From Bacteroidota bacterium (GTDB taxonomy: Bacteria > Bacteroidota > Bacteroidia > JACCXN01), in NCBI GenBank assembly GCA_013696965.1, contig JACCXN010000044.1, positions 70,756 to 134,755 on the forward strand: a DNA stretch of 64,000 bases. The letters run 5' to 3'. The translations under genes and the position numbers were made by a program. The notes under the pieces were generated by a model. It was not told the DNA's origin, searched no databases, and saw only the letters and a program-made list of their open reading frames with translations. This document shows, in pieces, positions 19,494 to 28,292 of this stretch. The stretch's first letter is position 1; each line of letters opens with the position of its first letter.

Positions 19494-20132
19494 CGGATTT
19501 TTTTTTAAAAAGTAAGAAATATTTTCAATTGTTGTTTTAATGGAATTGTAAAATTACATTAATTAAATAAACTATTCCCCCTTGTTAATCAGGATGTTTT
19601 TAACATTAGAACCTTGATAATTATTTTTAATTTAATTATTTTAGGCAATAAGTTTTTAAAAAAAATGGATTTTATTTTTGTTTTTTTTAAAAAAAGCAGT
19701 TAAATAGTTAATTATTAAAACGCAGGAAAAAGAATGATATTTTCAAAAATGGCTTAAAGAACCTTTTGATTTTGCCCATTAATTTTCTTTCATTGCTTGT
19801 AGTTTTAATTAAATGTTTTTGCTTGCATTGATATTTTATTTCCCTACATTCTGTTTTTTATGCCAGTGCCCTGGGTAATTGACTTTATTACAAAAACGAC
19901 AAGAAATATAATCCGGCAAAAAATAATTATCCCATTTTTGAGAAGAATTTTTTTTGGATTTTGATGTTATTTAATACAAAGTAGATTAATAAATAAAATG
20001 AACAAAGCCTTTGGTTAAAACACTTGTTTATGAGTGATTTATAATAAAACCTGTAAATTTTGGTGTTCATAACTCCTTGCAATTCTTTAAAACTTAAAAT
20101 AAAAAAACAACTCTCATAAACCCTTATAATAT
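19494..20132. other. AT-rich intergenic stretch between divergent nrdJ and purL
   Basis: About 640 bp with many A and T runs and no convincing gene. A 78-residue open frame on the minus strand (19927-20163) has low-complexity Phe/Ile/Lys/Tyr composition and looks accidental. The promoters of nrdJ and purL must lie here; only the purL one at 20133 is recognisable. Confidence 0.6.
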
Positions 20133-20140
20133 TACTTTTG
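20133..20140 (+). promoter_or_regulatory. Minus-7 promoter box for purL
   Basis: TACTTTTG matches the Bacteroidota consensus TAnnTTTG exactly, 52 bp before the purL start. No clear minus-33 TTTG is seen. Confidence 0.55.
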
Positions 20141-20192
20141 TATTTAATTAAGTTATAAATCAAGTATCAGCAGTCAGCTATAATTATAAAAT

Positions 20193-22430
20193 ATGCAATC
20201 CACAACCAGTTTACAGGAAGTTACCGTTGAAACAGCAAAAGAATTAGGCCTTTTACCTGAAGAATACGAAAAGATAAAATCTATATTAGGGAGGAACCCA
20301 AATTTTACGGAATTAAGCATTTATTCTGTAATGTGGTCGGAGCACTGCTCTTACAAAAATTCTATAGCATGGTTAAAGACCTTGCCAAAAGATGGCCCAC
20401 ATATGCTTGCTAAGGCAGGGGAGGAAAATGCCGGACTTGTAGATATTGGTGATGGTTTGGCTTGTTGTTTTAAAATAGAATCACACAATCACCCCTCCGC
20501 TCTTGAGCCTTATCAAGGTGCTGCAACAGGTGTGGGTGGGATTAACCGTGATATATTTACTATGGGTGCAAGGCCGGTTGCTCAGCTTAATTCATTAAGA
20601 TTTGGAGATTTAAAATTAGACCGTACTAAATGGTTGGTTAAGGGTGTTGTGAAAGGGATAGGTGATTATGGTAATGCATTTGGAATTCCTACTGTTGGGG
20701 GTGAAGTTTTTTTTGATCCCTGCTACAATACTAATCCTCTTGTAAACGCTATGTCTGCCGGCCTTGTAAAAGTTGGACAAACTGTATCTGCTACCTCCTA
20801 TGGAGTTGGCAATCCTGTTTTCATTGTTGGTTCTGCAACTGGAAAAGATGGTATTCATGGGGCGGCTTTTGCATCAAAGGATATTACTGAGGAGTCAGCA
20901 AAGGATTTGCCTGCTGTTCAGGTAGGTGATCCATTTCAGGAAAAATTGCTGTTAGAGGCATCCCTTGAAGTCATACAAACAGGTGCGGTTATTGGCATGC
21001 AGGATATGGGAGCAGCCGGAATTGCTTGCTCTACTTCTGAAATGTCAGCAAAAGGTGAGCATGGAATGATTATTCATCTTGATCGTGTGCCTGCAAGACA
21101 AGAAGGCATGAAACCATTTGAATTTTTGCTTTCCGAATCTCAGGAAAGAATGTTAATTGTTGTGGAAAAAGGAAAAGAGCAAATGGTTCAGGCCGTTTTT
21201 GATAAATGGGATTTGAATTGTGTTCAAATTGGAGAGGTAACCCAGGGAGAAAGATTGAAATATTACATGAATGGAGAGCTTGTTGCAGATGTTCCAGCTG
21301 AATCACTTGTTCTTGGTGGCGGAGCCCCTGTTTATCATAGAGAATATTCCGAACCAGCTTATTTCGCAGAGGCTAATAAATTCAAAATAGAAAATGTAAA
21401 TCAACCTGAAAATTTAATAGAGGTTGGTAAATTTTTGGCTTCTCATCCTAATATTGCATCTAAAAAGTGGGTTTATGAGCAGTATGATTCAATGGTGGGA
21501 ACTGTAAATATGAATGTTAATTCGCCCAGTGATGCAGCAATTGTGAACATTAAAGGAACCAGCAAAGCAATAGCACTTACTGTTGATTGTAATTCAAGGT
21601 ATGTTCATGCCGATCCTGAAAAAGGTTGTGCCATTGCTGTTTCAGAGGCCGCACGTAACATTGTTTGTTCCGGGGGTATGCCAAGTGCCATTACCAACTG
21701 TCTTAATTTCGGAAACCCTTATTTGCCTGAAGTTTATTGGCAGTTTGTTGGTGCTATTAAGGGTATGAGCCAAGCTTGTCTTAAGTTCGGCACACCTGTA
21801 ACTGGTGGTAATGTTAGTTTTTACAATCAATCAACAATTGGTGATAAAACAATTCCTGTTTTTCCCACTCCAACAATAGGAATGTTGGGAGTTTTGCCAG
21901 ATAAATCATTAAAAACAGGTTTAGGATTTAAAAGCGAAGGTGATTTGATTTATTTAATAGGGGAGTCCAAAAATGACATTAACTGTTCTGAATACTTATA
22001 TAGTTTCCATAAAGTTAAACTTTCACCTGCACCATTTTTCGATCTGGATAAAGAATACGATATGCACCAGGCGATATTAAATTTAATTGAGGCAAAACTT
22101 ATTCAGTCAGCACATGATTGTTCTGATGGTGGCTTATTCATTACATTAATGGAATCGGCATTGGTAAATGGTTTTGGCTTTGATGTTACATCAGATGATG
22201 AATTCAGAAAAGATGCTTTTCTTTTTGGAGAAGCTCAGGGACGGGTGGTTGTATCTATTAAACCAGAAAATGAAGAGCGTTTTATTGAACAAATGGCTCA
22301 AAGCAATGTAGAGTTTAATATTTTAGGTGAAGTTAATTCTGGTGAGTTTTACATCGATGATGAGAGTTGGGGAACTGTTTCCTGGTATAAAGAAATGTAC
22401 CATACAGCATTAGGCAAGCTGTTGAGTTAA
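20193..22430 (+). CDS. purL: Phosphoribosylformylglycinamidine synthase, synthetase subunit (small PurL)
   Basis: 745 residues, the size of the stand-alone PurL that works with PurS and the glutaminase PurQ; the ~1300-residue fused form is excluded. It converts FGAR to FGAM with ATP in the fourth step of purine synthesis. [11 protein letters not shown] near residue 47 holds the catalytic His, followed by [20 protein letters not shown], then the nucleotide-binding [14 protein letters not shown] near residue 270. The second half repeats the AIR-synthase fold with [12 protein letters not shown] and HDCSDGGL. PurS and PurQ are not in the window. The next gene, an acetyltransferase, is 94 bp downstream and unrelated. 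Confidence 0.96.
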   Translation: MQSTTSLQEVTVETAKELGLLPEEYEKIKSILGRNPNFTELSIYSVMWSEHCSYKNSIAWLKTLPKDGPHMLAKAGEENAGLVDIGDGLACCFKIESHNHPSALEPYQGAATGVGGINRDIFTMGARPVAQLNSLRFGDLKLDRTKWLVKGVVKGIGDYGNAFGIPTVGGEVFFDPCYNTNPLVNAMSAGLVKVGQTVSATSYGVGNPVFIVGSATGKDGIHGAAFASKDITEESAKDLPAVQVGDPFQEKLLLEASLEVIQTGAVIGMQDMGAAGIACSTSEMSAKGEHGMIIHLDRVPARQEGMKPFEFLLSESQERMLIVVEKGKEQMVQAVFDKWDLNCVQIGEVTQGERLKYYMNGELVADVPAESLVLGGGAPVYHREYSEPAYFAEANKFKIENVNQPENLIEVGKFLASHPNIASKKWVYEQYDSMVGTVNMNVNSPSDAAIVNIKGTSKAIALTVDCNSRYVHADPEKGCAIAVSEAARNIVCSGGMPSAITNCLNFGNPYLPEVYWQFVGAIKGMSQACLKFGTPVTGGNVSFYNQSTIGDKTIPVFPTPTIGMLGVLPDKSLKTGLGFKSEGDLIYLIGESKNDINCSEYLYSFHKVKLSPAPFFDLDKEYDMHQAILNLIEAKLIQSAHDCSDGGLFITLMESALVNGFGFDVTSDDEFRKDAFLFGEAQGRVVVSIKPENEERFIEQMAQSNVEFNILGEVNSGEFYIDDESWGTVSWYKEMYHTALGKLLS

Positions 22431-22524
22431 TTGGTGATTAGTGTAGGAAAAAATGTAAAACAGTCCTGCAAATTTAAAATAAGACTACTATAATACTTGT
22501 TCAATATATACAAACAACATTAAT

Positions 22525-22989
22525 TTGGGAATAATAATCAGAAAAGGAGAAAAGAAAGATCTTCCAGAAGTCTTAAGGCTTATTAAGGAACTTGCCGAAT
22601 ACGAAAAAGAGCCATTGGAGGTAAGTAATACTTTGGAAATGATGGAAGAGGATGGGTTTGGAAAAAAACCTGTATTTGATTTTTTTGTTGCTGAATCTTT
22701 AAATGGAATTACTGGAATTGCATTGTATTACACCAAATATTCAACCTGGAAAGGCAAATGCATCTTTCTTGAAGACATTATTGTAACAGAAAAAATGCGT
22801 GGCAATAAGATTGGCGACAAACTTTTCTCTGAAGTGGTGAAAGTAAGTCGGGAATTAAAGGTGGAGCGCATGGAATGGCAAGTTCTTAATTGGAATACGC
22901 CAGCAATTAATTTTTATAAAAAATACAATGTTCGCTTTGATGATGGCTGGATAAATTGCAAACTTGAATATAACCAATTACAGGCCTAA
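22525..22989 (+). CDS. GNAT-family N-acetyltransferase
   Basis: 154 residues; start is TTG, since no ATG precedes the conserved first strand IIIRKGEKKDLPEVLRLI. The acetyl-CoA-binding motif is EDIIVTEKMRGNKIGDKLFS near residue 88 (pattern R-x-x-x-I-G), and NWNTPAINFYKKYNV near residue 122 is the usual C-terminal NxxAxxFYxxxGF element. It resembles diamine/spermidine-type acetyltransferases, but the substrate cannot be assigned safely. Lies between purL and the aspartate kinase on the same strand with gaps of 94 and 67 bp. Confidence 0.9.
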   Translation: MGIIIRKGEKKDLPEVLRLIKELAEYEKEPLEVSNTLEMMEEDGFGKKPVFDFFVAESLNGITGIALYYTKYSTWKGKCIFLEDIIVTEKMRGNKIGDKLFSEVVKVSRELKVERMEWQVLNWNTPAINFYKKYNVRFDDGWINCKLEYNQLQA

Positions 22990-23056
22990 TTTAGCTTGCA
23001 CTAAAATTTCCCCAATACTATTTATAAAAATTAAAAGCGTTTAACATTCAAAAAAA

Positions 23057-24328
23057 ATGCAAGTTTTCAAATTTGGAGGCGCATCGGTAAAGGATGCAAG
23101 CGGAGTTAAAAATTTAACTGAAGTTCTCAGGAGATTTAAGGGTGAAAAGCTTGTGGTTGTAGTTTCTGCAATGGGAAAAACTACAAATGCCCTTGAAAGG
23201 TTGCTTGATGCATGGTATTACAAATCCTCTGATGTTTCCCCGCTACTTCAGGAGATAAAAGAGTATCATTTCACTATACTTGATTCCCTTTTTCCGGATA
23301 AAAAAAATTCAATCTATACTGATATTGCCAACACCTTTGTTGAAATAGAATGGACCATTGAAGATGAACCCCAGCGGGATTACGATTTTGAATACGATCA
23401 GGTGGTTTCAGTTGGTGAGTTGCTTTCTACAAAAATTGTAAGTGCATACCTTAAGGAACAGGGTATTGAGAATTTATGGAAAGATGTAAGGGATTTTCTT
23501 CAAACAGACAATACTTATAGAGAGGGGAAAGTACAGTGGGAATTAACAGAGAGCCTGGCAAAAGATCAACTTCTTCCTTTTTTTAAGGAGAATCCACAAG
23601 GAATAATTTTAACCCAAGGATTTATTGGTGGAACCTCCGAAAATTTCACTACAACCCTTGGCCGTGAGGGTTCTGATTATTCCGCATCTATTATTGCTTT
23701 TGTATTGGAGGCAACGTGTGTTACTATTTGGAAAGATGTTCCTGGTGTGCTTAATGCTGACCCGAAATGGTTTGATGATACTGTTATGATTGAGCAACTA
23801 TCCTACCATGATGCAATTGAACTTGCCTATTATGGGGCAAGCGTCATACACCCTAAAACTATAAAACCACTTCAAAATAAGCATATACCTTTGTATGTGA
23901 AATCTTTTATTCAACCTGATAGTGGAGGAACCACTATTAATTCTATTGAAAGCGCAGTTCCAATCCCTTCTTTTATTTTTAAAATGAATCAGGTATTAAT
24001 TTCCATTAAACCTCGCGATTTTTCTTTTATAGTAGAGGAAAATCTAAGTGATATTTTCAGGCTTTTTGCAAAACACAAAGTAAAAATAAACGTGATGCAA
24101 AATTCGGCAGTAAGTTTTTCTGTCACAATTGATGATCATGAAAAGAATGTAACTGAACTGGTAGAAGAATTAAAGCAAAATTTTTATGTGCTTTATAACA
24201 ATAACCTGGAATTGGTAACAATTCGTCATTATGATCAACCAACCATTGATCGTTTACTATTTAATAAAGAAGTATTGTTGGAATTAAAGACCAGAAATAC
24301 GGTACAAATGGTTGTGAAAAACCTTTGA
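23057..24328 (+). CDS. Aspartate kinase (monofunctional)
   Basis: 423 residues. It phosphorylates aspartate, the first step towards lysine, threonine and methionine. The kinase domain starts MQVFKFGGASVKDA (KFGG substrate/ATP motif), with VVVSAMGKTTNAL near residue 35, TLGREGSDYSA near 205, and IWKDVPGVLNADPKW near 230. The C-terminal 120 residues look like a pair of ACT regulatory domains (for example KHKVKINVMQNSAVSFSVTI), so feedback inhibition is likely. No homoserine dehydrogenase domain follows. A 283-bp gap to the next gene holds nothing obvious. Confidence 0.92.
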   Translation: MQVFKFGGASVKDASGVKNLTEVLRRFKGEKLVVVVSAMGKTTNALERLLDAWYYKSSDVSPLLQEIKEYHFTILDSLFPDKKNSIYTDIANTFVEIEWTIEDEPQRDYDFEYDQVVSVGELLSTKIVSAYLKEQGIENLWKDVRDFLQTDNTYREGKVQWELTESLAKDQLLPFFKENPQGIILTQGFIGGTSENFTTTLGREGSDYSASIIAFVLEATCVTIWKDVPGVLNADPKWFDDTVMIEQLSYHDAIELAYYGASVIHPKTIKPLQNKHIPLYVKSFIQPDSGGTTINSIESAVPIPSFIFKMNQVLISIKPRDFSFIVEENLSDIFRLFAKHKVKINVMQNSAVSFSVTIDDHEKNVTELVEELKQNFYVLYNNNLELVTIRHYDQPTIDRLLFNKEVLLELKTRNTVQMVVKNL

Positions 24329-24611
24329 TTTATTTTTGTGTTTATTTTATTTTCCATTGAAAAATCGAGGATAAAATCATTTAATAAATTAAAGCCTAAT
24401 TCTCGCCCTTTCACAAAGCTTTTACAATACCAAAAAAAACATTCAGTTCATTCTCTTTATATAAACTGGTATAAAGACAGACAGTGTTGTAAGGTTAAAT
24501 TTCTAAAGGTTTAGGGGAAATATATCATCAGTTATTCAAAAAAAACCTTTCCGTTTCTGATTCAAATTTATTGGGCACATTGCTTGGTTTTACTTTTGGA
24601 AATTATTTCCC

Positions 24612-24908
24612 ATGAAAAACCTGAGCATTTTATTTTCATTGTTGTTTTCATTTCAGGCATTTGCTTATGAAGTGAATAAAAGTCAAGTCAAATATTTTGA
24701 TGTTTCTTTCCTCAGAAAGGAACCCCTGCCAAACAATTTTGCTGTTAAAATTGCTGTTAACTCTGATTTAATAATTAAGCAGGAGGAATTACTGAATGAT
24801 AGGGAAAAGAACAAGAAAAAAGTAAAAAAGAACAGAAAGGCCCCCAATCAGATGGATAAAAAAAGAAGAATAAAAAAGAACAATAAAAGCAACTGCAACA
24901 AATGGTAG
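24612..24908 (+). CDS. Small exported lysine-rich protein, unknown
   Basis: 98 residues. The first 18 form a clean signal peptide (MKNLSILFSLLFSFQAFA), which is the main reason to trust this frame. The middle is ordinary, and from about residue 60 the chain becomes very basic (DREKNKKKVKKNRK and similar), with Lys, Arg and Asn making up most of the last 35 residues. I know no family for it. A basic exported tail could bind nucleic acid, acidic polysaccharide or the cell surface, but that is a guess. It converges with rnhA, 53 bp away. Confidence 0.55.
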   Translation: MKNLSILFSLLFSFQAFAYEVNKSQVKYFDVSFLRKEPLPNNFAVKIAVNSDLIIKQEELLNDREKNKKKVKKNRKAPNQMDKKRRIKKNNKSNCNKW

Positions 24909-24961
24909 CTTTGTTAAAGTTTTTAAAATGAAAATTACAATTCATTCTTAAAAATTAATGC

Positions 24962-25492
24962 CTATTCATTCCTTTTAAGGCTTGTTAGGCATTTAAATGG
25001 TTTAGTTACCTCTGTAATCTTCTTGCTATTGTTAACTCGCTCCCTTACAATTTTTCTTGCCAGTTTATCCACCTCCCTGTTGTAATTTATTGTTTCCCCT
25101 TGTTTTTGATGAGCCTTTACCTTTATAAAATCAAGCGTATGGGTTTCCATTTGATTGATTAACTTTTTTATTAAATCTAGATTTGGAATTGTTGAACCTT
25201 TATTCGTAAGAAAGCCCTTTTGCTTCAACTTTTCTTTTCTCTGTAGTAGGTTTATTACATATTGACTGTCTGAATAAATTTGAATTACACCCTTCGCCAA
25301 ATTATTCGATTCTAAATAATCTATTGCCTTAATTACTGCCAATAGTTCCATTCTGTTGTGCGTTGTTTCAAGCATTACATCTTTTAATATAACTTTTTGA
25401 AATGCAATAATAACAATGGCTGCCCAAGCACCTATTTGTAATTTTGTATTGCAACTACCATCCGTGTAAACCAGAATTTTATCAGGACTCAA
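24962..25492 (-). CDS. rnhA: Ribonuclease HI-like protein
   Basis: 176 residues. RNase H degrades the RNA of RNA/DNA hybrids. The four acidic active-site residues can be followed: Asp in ILVYTDGSCN (residue ~10), Glu in THNRMELLAVIKAI (~48), Asp in IYSDSQYVINLL (~72), and Asp in REVDKLARKI near residue 140. VKAHQKQGETINYN is the usual His-containing loop before the last Asp. The ~30-residue tail after the fold is poorly conserved. Transcribed on the minus strand, 170 bp after the HMA lipoprotein gene and separated from it by a terminator. Confidence 0.9.
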   Translation of the reverse strand: MSPDKILVYTDGSCNTKLQIGAWAAIVIIAFQKVILKDVMLETTHNRMELLAVIKAIDYLESNNLAKGVIQIYSDSQYVINLLQRKEKLKQKGFLTNKGSTIPNLDLIKKLINQMETHTLDFIKVKAHQKQGETINYNREVDKLARKIVRERVNNSKKITEVTKPFKCLTSLKRNE

Positions 25493-25618
25493 TATAGTGT
25501 AAGTTGTTGTTTTAAGGGAAATAAATAGATTAAGACTTTTCGTTTTTAAAGCTTAGCTCTTGTCAATCAAAAAAAAATTGAAATGTAAACGATTTAAATT
25601 GTGTAAAAACAAAAAGCG

Positions 25619-25646
25619 ATGCAAAAAAGGTATTACTTTTTTGCAT
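25619..25646 (-). terminator. Terminator after the HMA lipoprotein gene
   Basis: Perfect 11-bp arms ATGCAAAAAAG (25619-25629) and CTTTTTTGCAT (25636-25646) with a 6-nt loop. On the minus strand it is followed by CGCTTTTTGTTTTT. It separates the HMA operon from rnhA. Confidence 0.75.
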
Positions 25647-25662
25647 ACATACGGATAGAGTA

Positions 25663-26181
25663 TTAAATTATTTTTATTCGGAATAAATGAAAGATATTCG
25701 GAAAGGCAATAGATTTAAAAGGAGGTTCATAGCCTAATTTTTCAACTTTTTCATCCTGGCCTTTTTTAGCAGAATTAGGCTCATCTATTGAAATCTGTTT
25801 TTTTACTGTTTTTTCAATATTTACGTTTCCTGCCTTATATTGTCCCTCATTGAGTTCGTTTATCTTGCCAATTAATTGGTTTGCAGAAATTAGATCTGGA
25901 TCAAATGAAATTTTGGCGGTTTTTTCTTCAAATAATACCTCTGATAGAATTACGCCTTCCATTTTTGCAAGCTTTCCTTGTATATACCTGGCGCAACCTA
26001 CTTCACAGCTCATGCCTTCAATTTCTATATAAGCAATTGTGCTGTTTAGTTCACCTTCAATTATCTGTTCGGTTACAATGGCTGTGTTTTCAGAAGTACT
26101 TTCTGTGCCACAGGCTACCACAAAAAAGGCAAAGGCCAAAATTGTAAGGATAAAAAGTAACTGATTTTTTATTTTTCTCAT
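25663..26181 (-). CDS. Lipoprotein with a heavy-metal-associated (HMA) domain
   Basis: 172 residues. A lipoprotein signal ends in the lipobox FVVACGTES, so the protein is anchored to a membrane by Cys24. Residues ~48-115 form an HMA ferredoxin-like domain: IEGMSCEVGCARYIQGKL, then GVILSEVLFEEKTAKISFDP. The metal site is C-x3-C where copper chaperones have C-x2-C. The Lys/Glu-rich tail ends with no known domain. It lies 27 bp after the small HMA protein at 26209-26418 and is probably in its operon, so copper or zinc handling at the envelope is likely. Confidence 0.82.
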   Translation of the reverse strand: MRKIKNQLLFILTILAFAFFVVACGTESTSENTAIVTEQIIEGELNSTIAYIEIEGMSCEVGCARYIQGKLAKMEGVILSEVLFEEKTAKISFDPDLISANQLIGKINELNEGQYKAGNVNIEKTVKKQISIDEPNSAKKGQDEKVEKLGYEPPFKSIAFPNIFHLFRIKII

Positions 26182-26208
26182 GGTTGTATTTTATTTGCCT
26201 TGTAACAA

Positions 26209-26418
26209 TTATGCTGCCTTGTACATTCCTGAATCATTAATTACTTCAACTAATTTATCTCTTGATATCAAATCAGGGTTAATGGAAACAGTTGCATTTG
26301 ATTCATTTAAGTTAACATCCACAGCAATCACCCCCTCTTGCTCAGTTAATATGTTTTCTACTGCCTTTTTACAATGACCACAGGTCATTCCTTCTACTTT
26401 AATAACTATATTTTCCAT
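26209..26418 (-). CDS. Small HMA-domain metallochaperone (CopZ-like)
   Basis: 69 residues, a single heavy-metal-associated domain. GMTCGHCKKAVENIL supplies the canonical MxCxxC metal-binding motif at residues ~11-16, and VAVDVNLNESNATVSINPD-like strands follow (residues ~32-50). This is the size and layout of cytoplasmic copper chaperones; zinc or mercury binding is possible. First gene of a two-gene minus-strand unit with the HMA lipoprotein. No P-type ATPase is nearby. Confidence 0.9.
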   Translation of the reverse strand: MENIVIKVEGMTCGHCKKAVENILTEQEGVIAVDVNLNESNATVSINPDLISRDKLVEVINDSGMYKAA

Positions 26419-26521
26419 AAATGTATAAATAAATAATTTAATACTACTGCAAATATAATTCTATTGTTAGAATCAAATTAACAATATTTAATATCAGAAA
26501 TAAAAACGGAGTAATTTAGTT

Positions 26522-26529
26522 TATATTTG
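26522..26529 (+). promoter_or_regulatory. Minus-7 promoter box for the EamA transporter gene
   Basis: TATATTTG matches TAnnTTTG exactly, 18 bp before the ATG at 26548, giving a very short leader. Confidence 0.5.
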
Positions 26530-26547
26530 CGCCTTTTTAGTTAAATT

Positions 26548-27477
26548 ATGAATATTAATACCAAAACCGGACACTGGACTATATTGCTGATTTTGGCTTT
26601 TATTTGGGGTAGTTCTTTTATCCTTATGAAAAGAGGCCTTGAATCATTTTCGTATACTCAGGTAGCATCACTGCGTCTTTTCATTGCCTTTTTGTTTCTA
26701 ATTCCTTTTGCTTTGCCTCATTTAAAAATGATGTTTGGAAAAAAGGCCTTCTATATTATGTCGGTAGGTGTTATTGGAAATGGAATTCCGGCATTCTTAT
26801 TTACCTATGCACAAAAGGGACTTTCAAGTTCACTTACTGGTATGTTAAATTCACTTACTCCATTATTTACGCTTGTTCTGGGCATATTTGTTTTTAAATC
26901 GAAAATAAAATGGCACAATGGCCTGGGTGTGGTTGTAGGGTTAACCGGAGCTTTGGGATTAATAGCTGCCAATGAAAGCAACTCTTTTAATGGGAGTTTC
27001 CATTATGCATCCTATATTATACTTGCAACTATTTTTTATGCAACAAGCATAAATATTATAAAAAAACACCTGTCAGAAGTTACTTCGGTTCAAATTGCTT
27101 CCCTTGCACTTATGTTTGTTGGGCCCTTTGCAGGCATTTATCTTTTTTTCACTGATTTTACAACAGTTCTTTTTTCCAAACCTGGGGCATTTACAAGTTT
27201 GGGATATGTAGCAATACTTGCCATTGTTGGCACGGCATTATCCATTATTGTTTTTAATATTCTCATAAAAATGACAAATGCAATATTTGCATCCTCAGTT
27301 ACGTATATAATACCTGTATTTGCAATGCTGTGGGGAATCTTTGACAACGAAGTGATTTCCATAGTTCAATTAATATGGATAGGAATTATTTTATTGGGAG
27401 TTTACCTGGTAAATACTAAAAAAGAGATAATAAAAGAATTAAAGTTAAAAAAAGCAGAACTTAATTTGGGCGATTAA
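26548..27477 (+). CDS. EamA/DMT-superfamily permease
   Basis: 309 residues with ten hydrophobic segments arranged as two five-helix EamA halves. The first half has WGSSFILMKRGLESFSYTQV and the conserved FLFTYAQKGLSSSLTGMLNS; the second half repeats the pattern (TYIIPVFAMLWGIFDNEVIS). These are inner-membrane drug/metabolite transporters; the substrate cannot be read from sequence. Transcribed alone from the promoter at 26522, diverging from the HMA genes, and followed 70 bp later by the ribosomal genes, which have their own promoter. Confidence 0.9.
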   Translation: MNINTKTGHWTILLILAFIWGSSFILMKRGLESFSYTQVASLRLFIAFLFLIPFALPHLKMMFGKKAFYIMSVGVIGNGIPAFLFTYAQKGLSSSLTGMLNSLTPLFTLVLGIFVFKSKIKWHNGLGVVVGLTGALGLIAANESNSFNGSFHYASYIILATIFYATSINIIKKHLSEVTSVQIASLALMFVGPFAGIYLFFTDFTTVLFSKPGAFTSLGYVAILAIVGTALSIIVFNILIKMTNAIFASSVTYIIPVFAMLWGIFDNEVISIVQLIWIGIILLGVYLVNTKKEIIKELKLKKAELNLGD

Positions 27478-27488
27478 ATTTCTTTTTT

Positions 27489-27496
27489 TATCTTCG
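27489..27496 (+). promoter_or_regulatory. Near-consensus minus-7 box for rplU-rpmA
   Basis: TATCTTCG differs from TAnnTTTG at one base, and the following GCAGCCC resembles the start region also seen after the HU promoter at 45599. It is 53 bp before rplU. Confidence 0.45.
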
Positions 27497-27549
27497 CAGC
27501 CCGAAAATAATTTATTGAAGGGGATAATTAATTTAAAAAACACATTACA

Positions 27550-27870
27550 ATGTACGCAATTGTAGATATAGCAGGACAACAGTTTAAGGTTGAAAAAGAC
27601 AATAAAATATACGTAAACAGACTTCCAGGAGACGAAGGCTCTAAAGTAGAGTTTGACAATGTTCTTCTTGTTGAAAATGACGGAAAAGTAATTGTTGGAG
27701 TTCCTGCTGTTAAAGGAGGTAAGGTAACCGCAACGATAGTTTCTCATTTAAAGGGAGATAAAGTTATTGTTTTCAAAAAGAAAAGAAGAAAAGGGTATCA
27801 AAAATCAAATGGACATCGCCAGTATTTGAGCCAAATTCAAATTGAAGGCATTGCTGCTACAGGAATCTAA
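27550..27870 (+). CDS. rplU: 50S ribosomal protein L21 (bL21)
   Basis: 106 residues, full length for bL21. It begins MYAIVDIAGQQFKVEKD, the universal bL21 opening, and ends with the basic KKKRRKGYQKSNGHRQYL segment that contacts 23S rRNA. Followed by rpmA after 47 bp, the standard rplU-rpmA operon. Confidence 0.98.
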   Translation: MYAIVDIAGQQFKVEKDNKIYVNRLPGDEGSKVEFDNVLLVENDGKVIVGVPAVKGGKVTATIVSHLKGDKVIVFKKKRRKGYQKSNGHRQYLSQIQIEGIAATGI

Positions 27871-27917
27871 GTAAAAAAATATTGTTATCATAGTATTAAA
27901 ATTTAAAAAAATAAAAA

Positions 27918-28175
27918 ATGGCACATAAGAAAGGGGCGGGTAGTTCCAAAAACGGAAGGGAATCGCACAGTAAAAGATTAGGTGTTAAAATATTTGGTGG
28001 TCAAGCTGCCATTTCTGGTAATATTATTATCAGACAAAGAGGTACAAAACACCATCCGGGTACAAATGTTGGAATTGGAAAAGATCACACGCTTTTCGCT
28101 CTTACTGACGGAATAGTAACCTTCAGCAAAAAAAGAGATGATAAATCCTACGTATCTATTGAGCCTTTCGCTTAA
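27918..28175 (+). CDS. rpmA: 50S ribosomal protein L27 (bL27)
   Basis: 85 residues. [20 protein letters not shown] is the classic N-terminal arm reaching the peptidyl-transferase centre, and [18 protein letters not shown] follows. The start is directly at MAHKK, without the cleavable N-terminal extension found in Firmicutes. Ends the rplU-rpmA operon; a terminator follows at 28201. Confidence 0.98.
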   Translation: MAHKKGAGSSKNGRESHSKRLGVKIFGGQAAISGNIIIRQRGTKHHPGTNVGIGKDHTLFALTDGIVTFSKKRDDKSYVSIEPFA

Positions 28176-28200
28176 TACTACAGCTTAAATCAAATTGAAA

Positions 28201-28229
28201 AAACCTGAAATTCGTTTCGGGTTTTTTTG
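28201..28229 (+). terminator. Terminator after rpmA
   Basis: AAACCTGAAA and TTTCGGGTTT pair around a TTCG-type loop (28201-28222), followed by a run of T. It lies 26 bp past the rpmA stop. Confidence 0.8.
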
Positions 28230-28292
28230 TTTTTGGGTTTTAGTTTTCTGCTCATAATTAATAACTTTACTCTATAATTAAATTTAAAATAA

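Noticed and set aside
19927-20163. 78-residue minus-strand open frame before purL
   Set aside because: Low-complexity Phe/Tyr/Ile/Lys composition, no domain or signal, and it overlaps the purL promoter.
19494-20192. Possible cobalamin riboswitch upstream of B12-dependent nrdJ
   Set aside because: The minus strand has GGGCACTGGCAT near 19870, which faintly recalls the B12 box region, but the conserved core and surrounding helices cannot be built and the distance to nrdJ is about 370 bp.
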